Shown piece by piece: positions 46,103-56,002 of a stretch of DNA of 64,000 nt. The notes beneath the pieces were generated by a model, which searched no databases, was not told where the DNA came from, and worked only from the letters and a program-made list of their open reading frames with translations. The DNA is taken from the NCBI GenBank assembly GCA_948567375.1, contig OX419757.1:45260001-45324000 (forward strand), given 5' to 3'. The translations under genes were made by a program, and so were the position numbers. Position 1 is the stretch's first letter; each line of letters begins with the position of its first letter. This DNA is from Lunularia cruciata. Its lineage: Eukaryota > Streptophyta > Marchantiopsida > Lunulariales > Lunulariaceae.

Positions 46103-46459
46103 CCTAGAATATTCTAGAAGCATCTAAGAAGCTTCTTAGGAAGCTTCCCAACTAGTTAACTTGCGCCCTAAGCAGGTAGCTTCTAGAAGGAAGCTTCTAA
46201 AAGCTTCTAACTAGCTTAGCTTGCACGCCAAGTAGGCGGCTTCTAGAAGGAAGCTTCTTGAGAAGCTTCCTAGTTAACCTGGCTTGCACTCCAAGAAAGC
46301 GGCTCAAGGAAACTTCTTGAGAAACTTCAAGGGTCTTGTATGCTACCTATAAATACCAAGGCCGAAGCTCATGCTAGGCATTCGGAGTTTTCCCTCATTC
46401 AAGTGTCCCAATGTGAGCTTCCATTCTCCTATTTCTCTCCTCGGATTCGGTCTTTTACA
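46037..46459 (+). repeat. 3' LTR of element A
   Basis: 423 bp, differing from the 5' LTR at four transition positions; one is at 46200 inside the best GAA/TTC block. Directly followed by old B-type gag sequence with no target duplication. Confidence 0.95.
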
Positions 46460-47774
46460 AAACCCACAAATACACTACACATAGGTGGAGGAACCGGCAC
46501 CTATGGAGATTGATGTTATCTAATAGAGACCACTTGGTAAAACGGATAGAGAAAGATTGTGACAAAAGGTTGGTTGTGTTATTGTTGCCAAGTTGAACAT
46601 TACATAGCTAAATTTCCACTTAAGAATGGGCGATCTTGAAAAATTGCCCAGATGGAGTATGTGGAGTATATTGATCAAGGAAAGGACAAATCCCAATAGG
46701 AGATTTTGAGTTACTTCTTGGTAACTTGATTAGTTCCAATGGGATTGAAGGCTCAACCTATACAAGTTTGCTTCACTTGCAAGGTACAGTATTTGATTGT
46801 GGTTGTAGGATTTTGATTGATTTTGGAAGTTCAAAGAATTGTATGTCTATGCAATTAGCAAAGGAATTGAGTATTTCTATCAAGCCAGTAATTGGAAGTA
46901 GATTGATGATGGTGGATGGTAGAAAGGATTTTGCATTTTTTACCTTGTATCTTGTTACCTTCAAGATTGGAAAGGAGTATTTGGAGTGTATGAGGTTTGT
47001 AATGGCACCTCTACACTATGATGTCATTCTAGGACTACCTTGGCTTGAACGTCATAAGGTTCAATTGATTGGACCCGATGACAAATTCAAGTACAACACC
47101 AAGGTAGGAATTTCTGATTAGGTTGTGTGGCACCTTTGAGTAAGACACACCTAAAAATAACCAATCCCAAGATGGGAAGTTTGTAAAGAAAGCACCTTAG
47201 AGCAAGCTTTGAAGGAAGAGAAGTCCCAAGATGGGAAGTTTGTAAGGAAAGCAACCATAGAGTAAGCTTTGAAGGAAGTGAAGTCCCAAGGTGGGAAGTT
47301 TGTTTGGAAAGTAGCCATAGAGCAAACCTTGAAGGAAGATAAGTCCCAAGATGGGAAGTTTGTCAATGAAGCAGCTATAGAGCTAGCTTTGGAAGAAGAT
47401 CAGTTTGTTTTTGCACTGTGGATCAAGATCTACCAAAGGGATTACCCTCTAATTATGGTATGCCTTTCATGATTGAGTTATTACCAAGGAGTACTCTATT
47501 GAGTAGACCAATCTATTGACTTTCACCAAAAGAGTTAGAGGAGTTACGAACAACACTCATAGAGTTGTTAGAGAAGGATTTCATACAACATAGTACATCT
47601 CCTAGGGAAGCACCAATACTATTTGTTCCAGAGAAGGATGGAGGACTTTATTTTTGTATTGATTACCGTGGGCTTAATAAACAAATAGTGAAGAATGCAT
47701 ACCACTTGCCTCAAATTGGTGACTTGCTTGATCAATTGAGTGGAGCACAATACTTCTCCAAGTTGGATCTTTGT
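46460..47774 (+). pseudogene. Element B: late gag, protease, linker repeats and RT start
   Basis: 46460-46700 matches the end of A gag, with a broken zinc knuckle. 46726-47121 reads as protease, with the active-site Ser replaced (ILIDFGSSKNC instead of DSGSS). Four 60-bp linker repeats follow from 47165, and 47400-47774 is the RT N-terminus with [20 protein letters not shown]. Stops and frame changes are frequent. It is interrupted at 47774 by element G. Confidence 0.9.
47768..47774. repeat. Target-site duplication of element G, left copy
   Basis: TCTTTGT here and at 57687-57693. Element A has the uninterrupted sequence (GATCTTCGTAGCGG at about 43510-43530), which confirms the join. The true duplication may be 5 bp with two matching bases by chance. 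Confidence 0.85.
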
Positions 47775-47877
47775 CGTGCGTATATACATTGCTACACAAC
47801 ATACATCGCTGTCAACATCATACACTATAGAAGCACAACTCACACATAAGTCATACATAGACTCTAAAGTGCCACAA
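47775..47877 (-). repeat. Extra LTR segment 'A' at the 3' outer end of G
   Basis: This 100-bp piece repeats the segment at 48335-48442, so the 3' end of G reads A-B-A. The decayed copy at 1-640 has the same arrangement. See findings for interpretations. Confidence 0.85.
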
Positions 47878-48442
47878 TAATCAGATTGCTTAACACTTTC
47901 AACTCAACTCAACTTAGATCAGTACTTGATCTGTCACTCTATAAACTGCCAACAACTAGGCACTGATTATAGTCAAGCCACACCCACTCAAGCATAGAGA
48001 ATCCAGGTGACGCTCGCCAGCCTCTGTCCACCATAGCTAGGAACTCGAAGGCTCAACATCAGAGAAGTGAGCTCTCTGGAGCTCACTTCAAAACTATACC
48101 CCCCTGGACTCAAGCTAGCACTGGAACCCTAACGGTCCCACTGACGGCACACTCGACGGTGTGAACGGTGCAAAGTGACGGTGGGCCCCACCGTGAAGTC
48201 AGTACCCCAAACACCAAATCAGACTGTCAGAAAGTAGTCCTTGAGAAACTACTAGAATAACTCTAACTACTATCACTAGAACTCTAGTGTCCGAGCAGCT
48301 AGATGTGGAACTACAAATGGCGTGACAGCTGTCATGCGTATATACATCGCTACACAACATACATCGCTGTCAACATCATACACTATATATACACTAACAT
48401 CAACTCACACATAAGTCATACATAGACTCTAAAGTGCCACAA
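47878..48442 (-). repeat. 3' LTR of element G
   Basis: Read on the minus strand it starts TGTGGCACTTTAG just after a purine run (AGAGGGGCGA), a good polypurine tract, and runs to CAATCTGATTA. Segment A is 48335-48442 and body B is 47878-48327. The 12-bp palindrome TGACAGCTGTCA at 48323-48334 lies at their junction. Confidence 0.75.
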
Positions 48443-48611
48443 TCGCCCCTCTAGCTGGCGGTTAGGTCCCTCTAAACTCCAGATAGCCATCTACTCTAAG
48501 TACATGGTATAACCTCTAATGGGCAAAGATCAGGAGGCCGGGTGCTATGGAGCCCCATCGTTAGTCGCCTGTCTGCAATCTATACCATATAAAGAATGAA
48601 CTAGCTATAGG

Positions 48612-48944
48612 TCAAGTACATCTAGGACATAACCACTGTCCCTGAGGAACCACCGTGAGGGGAGGAGTCATACATGCCATATGCCATCCTCTCGAACAGC
48701 TATCACACACTAACATAGTAGCAGCTCCACCAAAAGAGCCACATAACATACACCTCAAGCCTGCACGTACAAGTGCCAAGCTTGGGTCCATAGTACCATC
48801 AATGTTTGGAAAGTAGCATGGCACACAATTGCACACATAATCCTTCCAAACAACACCATCGAGTCCTTCTAACACAAGGACTCCAGATGGCAAAACCTCA
48901 CGCACTCTCAAGATAGTGCGGCCTGTAGAAACATCAAGTGTCAT
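48612..48944 (-). CDS. Element G: integrase C-terminus with PHD finger
   Basis: 110 residues ending the pol frame. Residues 65-109 form a textbook PHD zinc finger: C65-x2-C68, C80-x2-C83 (CDSC), H88, C91, and W104 before C106-x2-C109. PHD fingers read histone H3 tail state. It follows integrase sequence with GDYVYL and a barrel-like segment (ILRVREVLPSGVLVLEGLDG), and stands where chromoviruses carry a chromodomain. It was probably joined to the preceding frame: the stop at 48957 is the only interruption. All eight zinc ligands are intact. Confidence 0.85.
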   Translation of the reverse strand: MTLDVSTGRTILRVREVLPSGVLVLEGLDGVVWKDYVCNCVPCYFPNIDGTMDPSLALVRAGLRCMLCGSFGGAATMLVCDSCSRGWHMACMTPPLTVVPQGQWLCPRCT

Positions 48945-48956
48945 CGGTGCTGTCTG

Positions 48957-50189
48957 CTATAGATATACATAGTCGCCTGGATGAAATCGACAGATCAAGG
49001 GTCTATAACCTCCTCCTCGAATGGTAGCATAGCGTAAAGTATCTCTATGCTGAGCAATCACCAAGTTCTCAAAGGCCATCGGCATCACTCTTCGAAAGAT
49101 CTCTGCCCGTTGAGAACATGCGCTCATCCATACATCGGGGTCATCCAAGTCCAAAACTACAGTAGCATCTCAACGAATGGCTGCATGTAAATCTGGATCT
49201 CGTCCCTAGAGTAGAAAGTATGGAGAGAAGGATGCTAAGGAGGCTTGCCGGCTGAACCGATAGCCCATGGCCAACCAAGGTAACTGGAGATCCCAATCTC
49301 CCAAGTGGCCTCTCTACAAACCATACTTTCGCAATCCTCTCTTCACCGTCTGAACCACTCTCTCTGCTAAGCCATCTGCCTCAGGGTGATCTCGGGATGT
49401 AGTATGATGATCAATCAAAGCCTTGTCACACAAGACCTGAAACTCCCCCAAGAACTTTGTACCCTAATCAGTCAAAACCTCAGCTGGTGCACCAAAATGA
49501 CTAAGAACTCGATCCAGGAACGAGTAAGTTGTCCCTTCACTAGACTTGTCAGGAAGTGCCACCAACTCAATCCACTTGGAGAAGTGCTCCACCATCACCA
49601 AAACATACCGATGATGTCTCACAGTCAGTGGTAAAGGTCCGGTGAAGTCCAAACTCCAATGGTAACCCAATCCCATGATACGTAATGGGTGTAACTATGG
49701 CGTAGGAGCATTGAATGATGCTCTAACTCGGTCACAAACCACACATCTGGCAACAAATTGCTGTACCTCGGTCTGCATACCATGCCACCAATAATGACTT
49801 TAGAGTAAGCTATATGTACGCTTTACTCCAAAATGTCCTAGCTCCTCATGAGCATGACGGACCAACTGTGGTCTCTGTGATGGAAGTGGTACTACTCGCA
49901 CTCTACCATCCTCCCATACACGCAAAAGGTGTCTACCCTCCAATCTGAACCGTCTGGCTCGCTGAAGAACACGGTCTCTCTCCTTGGCCCCAACTGTGCC
50001 ACCCACAACACCAGTGCAAAGATAGTCCATCACTAAGACATCATCATGAATGTCTCGCTGAACTGTACCAATATCTTCACTCTCTGGATCTGTGACCTCA
50101 ATAACTCCTCTTGTATGCGTTGAGAGAGATACCACCAAAGCCTCTACAAATATACACAGAAAGGCCGATGCATGCCAACCTGGCACCAT
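48957..50189 (-). pseudogene. Element G: integrase
   Basis: All pieces are in one frame. An H-x3-H zinc half (ELGHFGVKRTYS) and CVVCDR complete the HHCC domain. The core has WSLDFTGPLP, then VLTD followed by a stop and GTKFLGEF, then the Glu in HPEADGLAERVVQT; these are the D, D and E of the catalytic triad. Several stops (near 49800, 49700, 49464 and 49170) break it. The extension to 48957 (CSQRAEIFRRVMPMAFENL) leads to the PHD finger. Confidence 0.85.
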
Positions 50190-50234
50190 CTCCTCACCTG
50201 TCTCACCATGCCAACGTGCTCCGGTCTGATCTTG

Positions 50235-50588
50235 CTAGTTGGGACATGGGTTTCTACTCAACCCATCTGCATCACGGTTCACCACTCCAGGTCTGTGAAT
50301 AATCGTGAAATCATAATCCTGTAAAATCAGAGCCCATCGTGCAAGCTTCCCTGAAAGCTTGTCAGACTCCATCAACCACTTCAGTGGTTGATGATCAGTG
50401 ATGAGAGTGATGGGGTTACCAAATAGGTAACATTGGAAATGTGCTACTGCCCAAACTGCTACCAAGCACTCTCCCTCATATGAACTATACTTTGCCTCCA
50501 CTGAATTGTTGGAGCGACTAGCATAGGCCACCACAAACTCCTTCTCCTCATCATCATGCTGGGTGAGCACCGCTCCAAACCCCAACAT
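50235..50588 (-). pseudogene. Element G: RNase H
   Basis: A 117-aa open piece with LGFGAVLTQHD, YASRSNNSVEAKYSSYEGECLA-type E-G-E-C region (catalytic Glu), ITDHQPLKWLM and the end motif NRDADGLSRNPCP, the usual Ty3 RNase H layout. It is in the same frame as the integrase but in a different frame from the RT, so a frameshift lies between 50590 and 50850. Confidence 0.88.
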
Positions 50589-50851
50589 ACTCTAATCAGT
50601 GTGAACCTGAAATGGTCGTCCCCTGATCGGTCTCCTCAAAATAGGAGCAAATGTCAACCTCTCCTTGAGCTCTACAAAAGCTCTCTCCTGCTCATCTCCC
50701 TAACACCACTCCTGTGTAAGCTTGGTCAGCTTCGTCAAGGCCTTGGCAATGGCACTAAATCCTCTAACATAACGGCGATAGAAGTTCGCCAACCCAAGGA
50801 ATGCTCGCACTCTGCTCACATCCGTAGGCCGAGGAATACATGCAATAGCCT

Positions 50852-51616
50852 CTACCTTGGTCTGCTGAACACCAAGTCCTCTGGGGTAGATAGTGTGATC
50901 AAATACTCAACCTGCTCATGGAAGAACCTACACTTCCCACGATGTAGTTTGAGTCCATGAGATCTCAACCTTTCAAACACCTCCAACAACTGTCTCTCAT
51001 GCTCCTCCACAGTAGTGCTATAAACCAAAATGTCATCAATATAGCACCGAGAAAAATCCAATCCAGCTAGGATCCTATCCATGACCCTCTAAAACTCAGC
51101 AGGAGCATTCTTCAACCCAAATGGTAAGAACCTCCACTGATATAACACATCCTTGCTGTGAGGATCAATAGCCCAAAATGTTGTCTTGGACTTATCCTCC
51201 TCTCTGATCGGCAACTGATGATATCCCGCTCGAAGATCTAAAGTACTGAAGATCTTTACATGCCCAATTGCATCAAAAATCTCCTCCGGTGTAGGCATGG
51301 CATACCGATCAGCTCTAGTCTGTCGGTTGATAGGTCGGTAATCTCCACACATCCGCCTATCTGTATAGTTGCCATGCATATCCTTCTTGGTTGGCATCAT
51401 TGTCGCTGATGCATACTCTCCATGTGAAATCTCCACCAAACCAGCCTCGAAAAGGTCACTACTCCGTCTTTGAATCAATGTCCTCTCTATCTCACTATAT
51501 CGATAAGGACGTCGGAAAACAGGTGTGTCGCTAGTCAACTCAATTCGTATACCAGGTCCTTTCAGAGCACGCAAATCCTTCATACTAAAGGCAAAACAAC
51601 TTATGTGACTCCTCAA
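50852..51616 (-). pseudogene. Element G: reverse transcriptase
   Basis: Starts from a region reading GPGIRIELTSDTPVFRRPYRYS and continues through MMPTKKDMHGN, MCGDYRPINRQT, FSTLDLRAGYHQLPI, QWRFLPFGLKNAPAEF. After one TAG (about 51089, where Gln is expected) come MDRILAGLDF and the active site CYIDDILVYS. Complete palm motifs, one stop, then a frame change after 50852. Confidence 0.9.
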
Positions 51617-52111
51617 GAACCTCCAAACCCTCCGTCTTTCCTCTCCAATAAGCTTGGGTCCAAGATCTGGCTCCCAAGTATCCTCTGTAACTGTAGTAGG
51701 AGTGGAAGACGTACTGACTGGCTGCTACACTGGGCCCTTGGGAGCAATAGTGTCATGCTCCCGACCACTAGAGGTCCCAACCTCTGTGTGAAAAACTCCC
51801 TCCACTCTAGCTGCAAGCTCCAAACGTCCTCTAGCTGCATCCCATGTGGACCAAGGGTGTAATCCAAGTAGCCCACGCTCACCTGGATGGACTCCAAGTA
51901 GACCACTCTCCCTAGTAGCTATTGGATGTGTCCCAAGAATACCATGTCCACTCGGTCCATCGCTCCCAGCATGTGCCTGAATTGTCTCGATAGGCACAGG
52001 GCTCACAAGTGTCTTAGTGGTGATGCCGATCAAGCGCATCCTACGCTGCTCTGCCAAACCAAGGCTCACAATCCAGGTCAAACAGTTCAGGTCCATAGCC
52101 TGACCTAACAC
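51617..52111 (-). pseudogene. Element G: methyltransferase motif X and linker to RT
   Basis: 52111-52050 supplies the methyltransferase C-terminal motif (VLGQAMDLNCLTWIVSLGL). A Gly/His/Leu-rich low-complexity linker follows, with repeats of the type GLLGVHPGERGLLGLHP. A single TAG at 51725 interrupts it before the frame leads directly into RT. The linker presumably separates the two enzymes on the polyprotein. Confidence 0.7.
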
Positions 52112-52735
52112 CTAATGCCTGGATGCCTTTGACACTGCTGGAACAGCGGTAATACCGGTGCAAAAACCCATTGCCTGCTCTCTCTCATCAACATTGGGCT
52201 CTACCAACTGCTGTAACTGTGAGTCCCAAACAAGTCCAGGTCCTCCCTCTCGAAAAGCATGAGAGCCTGGGAAACTCATGAGTGTGGGAAATGCAGCTCT
52301 AGGCTGTCCAACTAGGTTCACCACTGCCATAGGTGACCTATCAGCCCTTACCATTGTCTGAGACTGACGTCCAGCATCCAAGATATCATCAACAAGAATG
52401 TGGTCTAGTCGCTGAATCCCATCATAACTACGCTGTAGAACCTCTCTGGGTAAGAGGTTTGTCCACCAAAGATGAAGACGATGAGCCCGTGATCCCACTG
52501 TGGCTGCATCTAACAATACAGCAGGTCCCATCCAAGAATGGACCTAATGTGTACTCGCCACCACTCTAGTGCGAGAATCACCCAACAAAGGAACGTTCTC
52601 CAAATGGTAAGTTGGAGAAACAGACTGATGAACCTGGAGATGTTGTAATATCCGTAACATCTCCCAAACACACCAGAACGAGGATCCTAAAGACCCAAAC
52701 CGTAGCCCGCACGTGTATGTCCCTGACATGGCCAT
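52112..52735 (-). pseudogene. Element G: C5-cytosine methyltransferase, C-terminal half
   Basis: It continues the N-terminal half after a one-base frame change near 52690. Conserved pieces: FWCVWEMLRIL, the motif VI ENV (52600-52592), a TAG in place of a sense codon at about 52544, then motif VIII with its Arg-containing core, GSRAHRLHLWWTNLLP (about 52495-52448). Next are QTMVRADRSP and an acidic stretch before the RQQAMGF-like EREQAMGFCTGITA, as in the target-recognition and motif IX region of DNMT3-type enzymes. Another TAG at 52112 precedes motif X. All the usual motifs are present, but this copy cannot make the enzyme without readthrough. Confidence 0.85.
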
Positions 52736-54096
52736 CCAGAAATCACCAAGTGAACAGGCCCATGTCTCTCTAGATCATGCGCCCCCAATAAGGAAATGTC
52801 TCCTGGTAAAGCCTTCTGGTAACCTCTGACTGCTGACATCGGTAATAACTCCGGATACCGATAAGCCAAGTGTGCCACATGATGTAGAGAGACTCGTCCA
52901 GCAGTCTCATCTCTCTCTACATACAAGTACCTCTGTACTCGTATACCCGCTTGTAACACCGCAGCTAGTCCGGTGTTGATCCCACCAAACAACTCCAATA
53001 GACATATCCCCTCTACTGGATACTGCCAAGCAATGAGTGTGGTATCCAGAGGTGTCAAAGCAATCTCCTCTGGAGGCTCATCCTCACACTCATCCACTGA
53101 TGGTCCGAAGGCTCCACTCCAAGCCTGTTGCACCAACTGATGTGCATGCTGCTGCAATGCCTCCTCTGAACTCCACAATGGAACATCCAAGGTGGATGGA
53201 ACAATCCCACTCGTACTCCAAAGTTGAGTGATCTCCTCTGGTACTGGAGTATCCTTTGCATGGGTGTTCCCCTCCAACAAGTCACCAGGCCAAGTAACTA
53301 CACCGCTGAAAGCTAAAACTGATGTTGCCATGGTCCCGGAGTGTAGTGAGCCAAGACTGCCACTACTGAAGCGTACTGGTAGGTGACATACCCGTTCCTC
53401 ACCAGACTGCCAACCAGGTCTATAAGAGGTTGTCTCCTCCCAATAGTCAATGCTGAAACCCATGGGGTATAACACCGCTCCCCCAACTAGCATATCATAT
53501 AACTTAGCTATCGTCGCAATAGCCTGAGCTCTCACCACCAAGCTATCAATCGGATGACCAGGCTGAACGTGGATAACAAGCTCTCCACGTATGATGTACT
53601 GTGTCGAACCACCACCAAGAGATGTCTGGATCTGAAATGGACACCTCTCCACATTGGTCTTCCGTAACTCCAGACCAACAACTGCAGCCTTCCCCAACAT
53701 AAGGGGCTGCGCACCAGAGTCTAACAAGACTCTCTGTGGTGTATAGACCTTCCTTGAAGGTCCCACCAAACAAAAGATCCCCCTCTGGTTATCCAATAGG
53801 ACAACACCATGTGTAAACCGCGCTCTCTCAAAGGCCGGTCTAGCTGGCAACTCCTCCAGTCTAGCCGCTACTGCCTGCCATAAACCATTGGTCGCTGAAC
53901 GGATCCTATGCTCCTCAACCAAGTCAGCTCCACTACCAACCACCTGTGCTCTAGTAGTAGGAACTGCACCATCCCTACTCTCACACAACGTGGCAGCCAA
54001 CCGGAACATTTGGGTTGGGTCAACTCCCAATGTAAACATGTCACTGGCTGAAAATAAAGGATGCCGCATAATCAGCTGAGCCGCCCCCAACATCAT
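52687..54096 (-). CDS. Element G: aspartic protease plus N-terminal half of DNA methyltransferase
   Basis: 469 aa, uninterrupted. Residues about 120-230 are the retropepsin-like protease (RVLLDSGAQPLML active site; AKLYDMLVGGAVLYPMGFSIDYWEE). Residues 361-469 are a C5-cytosine methyltransferase N-terminus. Motif I is LLELFGGINTGLAAVLQAG (366-384, SAM binding), the motif II-like Glu is in RYLYVERDE, and motif IV is LVISGWPCQGH (450-460) with the catalytic Cys 457. Spacing I-IV (about 90 residues) and the LFGGINTGL wording are closest to DNMT3-type enzymes. The open frame stops 12 residues after the catalytic Cys through a frameshift. Confidence 0.88.
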   Translation of the reverse strand: MMLGAAQLIMRHPLFSASDMFTLGVDPTQMFRLAATLCESRDGAVPTTRAQVVGSGADLVEEHRIRSATNGLWQAVAARLEELPARPAFERARFTHGVVLLDNQRGIFCLVGPSRKVYTPQRVLLDSGAQPLMLGKAAVVGLELRKTNVERCPFQIQTSLGGGSTQYIIRGELVIHVQPGHPIDSLVVRAQAIATIAKLYDMLVGGAVLYPMGFSIDYWEETTSYRPGWQSGEERVCHLPVRFSSGSLGSLHSGTMATSVLAFSGVVTWPGDLLEGNTHAKDTPVPEEITQLWSTSGIVPSTLDVPLWSSEEALQQHAHQLVQQAWSGAFGPSVDECEDEPPEEIALTPLDTTLIAWQYPVEGICLLELFGGINTGLAAVLQAGIRVQRYLYVERDETAGRVSLHHVAHLAYRYPELLPMSAVRGYQKALPGDISLLGAHDLERHGPVHLVISGWPCQGHTRAGYGLGL

Positions 54097-54249
54097 GCTA
54101 GACTCAGTCTATATAGTAGCAGGTGGCTGACTAGCAGGTACTCCATCAGGTACTCCATCACCACCTACCACACCTGCACTGGGACATCTAGGAACCATGG
54201 ATGTCGTCTGTAATGCCTTAGATAGCGTGAAAGATTGGGGAAGTCTGAC

Positions 54250-56002
54250 CTATCTCCCAACCTCTGCTCTCTGTGGGTCCAACTCCACTGATGCTCCTCT
54301 AGGCTCTGGAGCATGTACTGCACTCCTAGTCACTGCTGCAGATGCATCCACCTGTGCTGCTCTGCACATGAAGTCCAAAGCATCTCTATCACCAGCATAT
54401 GAGGTGGAAGCCTCAGCACCCGAATCTGATCTCCTCTGAGCAATAGCTATACTAGCCAATCTCTGCTCCAACTGCTCAATCCGAGTAGCCATAGCTGTGT
54501 CAGAAGTAAGGGCAGGTACTGCACCCCTACTAGGTGTAGATCTTCTACCACCACCTCTACCACCTCGTCCTCCATGAACTGGAGCTCCTCTACTACCTGC
54601 CATAGCAGCCCTACCACTCCGTAACTTCGGGTGTAGGTCAAAACACCGGTCACTAGTGTGACCAAATCTGTGGCAGTGCTCACACTGCCTCTGTGCTGGC
54701 TGTGATGCACCAGAGGTATCAGGTCCGCTGCCTTGAGTACACTCTCTCCTATGGTGAGGTCCACCACAAGTCCAACAAGCAACACCACCACTCACTGGCT
54801 GCTGCTGACCCAAAAATGAGGGTAAGGGTCTAACTCCACTAGGCCCTCCACTCGCTCCATAGGATTTGGGCTGTCCACCCTGTCCTCGAAAACCAACTGG
54901 GCGTGGTGCACTCTGCTGCACTCTAGAAGAAGTCACAACCGTGGATGAGGTCTCCCTACCAAATCCTGATGTCACCACTCTCTCTTCCACCATGTTGAGC
55001 TCAATACGCTCAGCCAAACCAAAGACTACTGCCAAAGTGGGCAAAGTAGCCTACAACAACGTAGCATCACAAACTCTACGTCACAACTCCTTGTCCAGTA
55101 TCCCATACCAAAACTGGACTGCCTGGGCCTCAGTAACTCCTTGAGTGAAATTGATCAGCCGCCTCATGCGAGTGTATGCTTCGCGTAGGCTCTCTCCAGC
55201 CTTCCACTAGAACTCTTGCAAGCTCCTCAGCTTGTCAGTCCGCACTCCCTGGTAGTTCTGCCTCAAACATAAGAAGAACTCCACCATGGGGTTAAACCCA
55301 AGTACCACATCACCTCCTATAGCAGTACCTCCACTCGTAGTAGCACTATCTCCAGCTAGTGCACCTCCACTAGCTCCACCAACACTACTCGAGCTAGAAC
55401 TCGTGGGTACAGCTGATCTACTCCTGGCTACCGAGCCTAAAGTGATGGAAACATAGTGTGGAGACCAATACTGTCTCCATAACTCAATCTCCTCCAAATG
55501 AGCTCTCCTGAACTCATGGTAATCATCCATTGGCGGACCCTCCAGATGCTGAAACAACCCCTTCCATGCCATGAAGGGTGTGAACAAAGTCGGGTTCCGC
55601 ATCTGCTGTAGATCACACCAACTCCTGGATGAAGTCATCCAACTCAATGGTACCCACTGTACCAGAGTAACGCCTAGGGCCTTTGGAGGCCCCATAAATC
55701 TCGTCCATGTCCCACAACAACGGTGCGGACACACCAAGTGCACTCTCAACTGAATCAGCTCCTGTGTCAAACTCTAACTTAGAGTCAATCTCCTCCCTCA
55801 CTGGGACCTGAGATACAGGCTGATACCGAGCACCACTCCGAGTAAGCCCACTGCGTACTGTAGGGCTAACTCTTCCGGAATCTCCAAAGAACTCCGTTGT
55901 GACTACGTAATTGCAACAACAAACCCGAACCACCAACTGCAACCGCAAGTCGTAACCGCAAGTGCCCCACCAAGTGCCAACACCACCACGTGCCAACACC
56001 AA
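54250..56002 (-). pseudogene. Element G: Gag with two zinc knuckles
   Basis: Pieces: 56002-55613 (N-terminus in one frame, up to GTIELDDFIQELV), then 55620-55207 (NPTLFTPFMAWKGLFQHLEGPPMDDYHEFRR), then, after a TAG, AGESLREAYTRMRRLINF near 55150. A TGA and a TAG follow, then 55044-54250. The last piece has two knuckles, CWTCGGPHHRREC and CEHCHRFGHTSDRC, plus Gly/Arg-rich RGGRGGGRR. The second half of the capsid region and both zinc knuckles are clear Ty3-type gag. About one frameshift and three stops break it. Confidence 0.8.

Larger units (their letters stand above)
40817..46459 (+). mobile_element. Chromovirus A (Ty3/gypsy), young and nearly complete
   Basis: The element is 5.64 kb. Both LTRs are 423 bp and differ at four positions. 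It has a perfect tRNA-iMet primer site, gag, and pol in the order protease, RT, RNase H, integrase and C-terminal chromodomain, then a short purine run before the 3' LTR. Pol is one frame broken only by three TGA codons, and gag and pol are offset by -1. The flanks do not match: 40812-40816 is ACCGC and 46460-46464 is AAACC. No target duplication is therefore visible. Confidence 0.95.

Noticed and set aside
52687-54096. Host DNA methyltransferase gene interrupted by a retrotransposon
   Set aside because: The methyltransferase is in one open frame with the upstream protease and runs into RT through a frame-compatible linker, so it belongs to the element.
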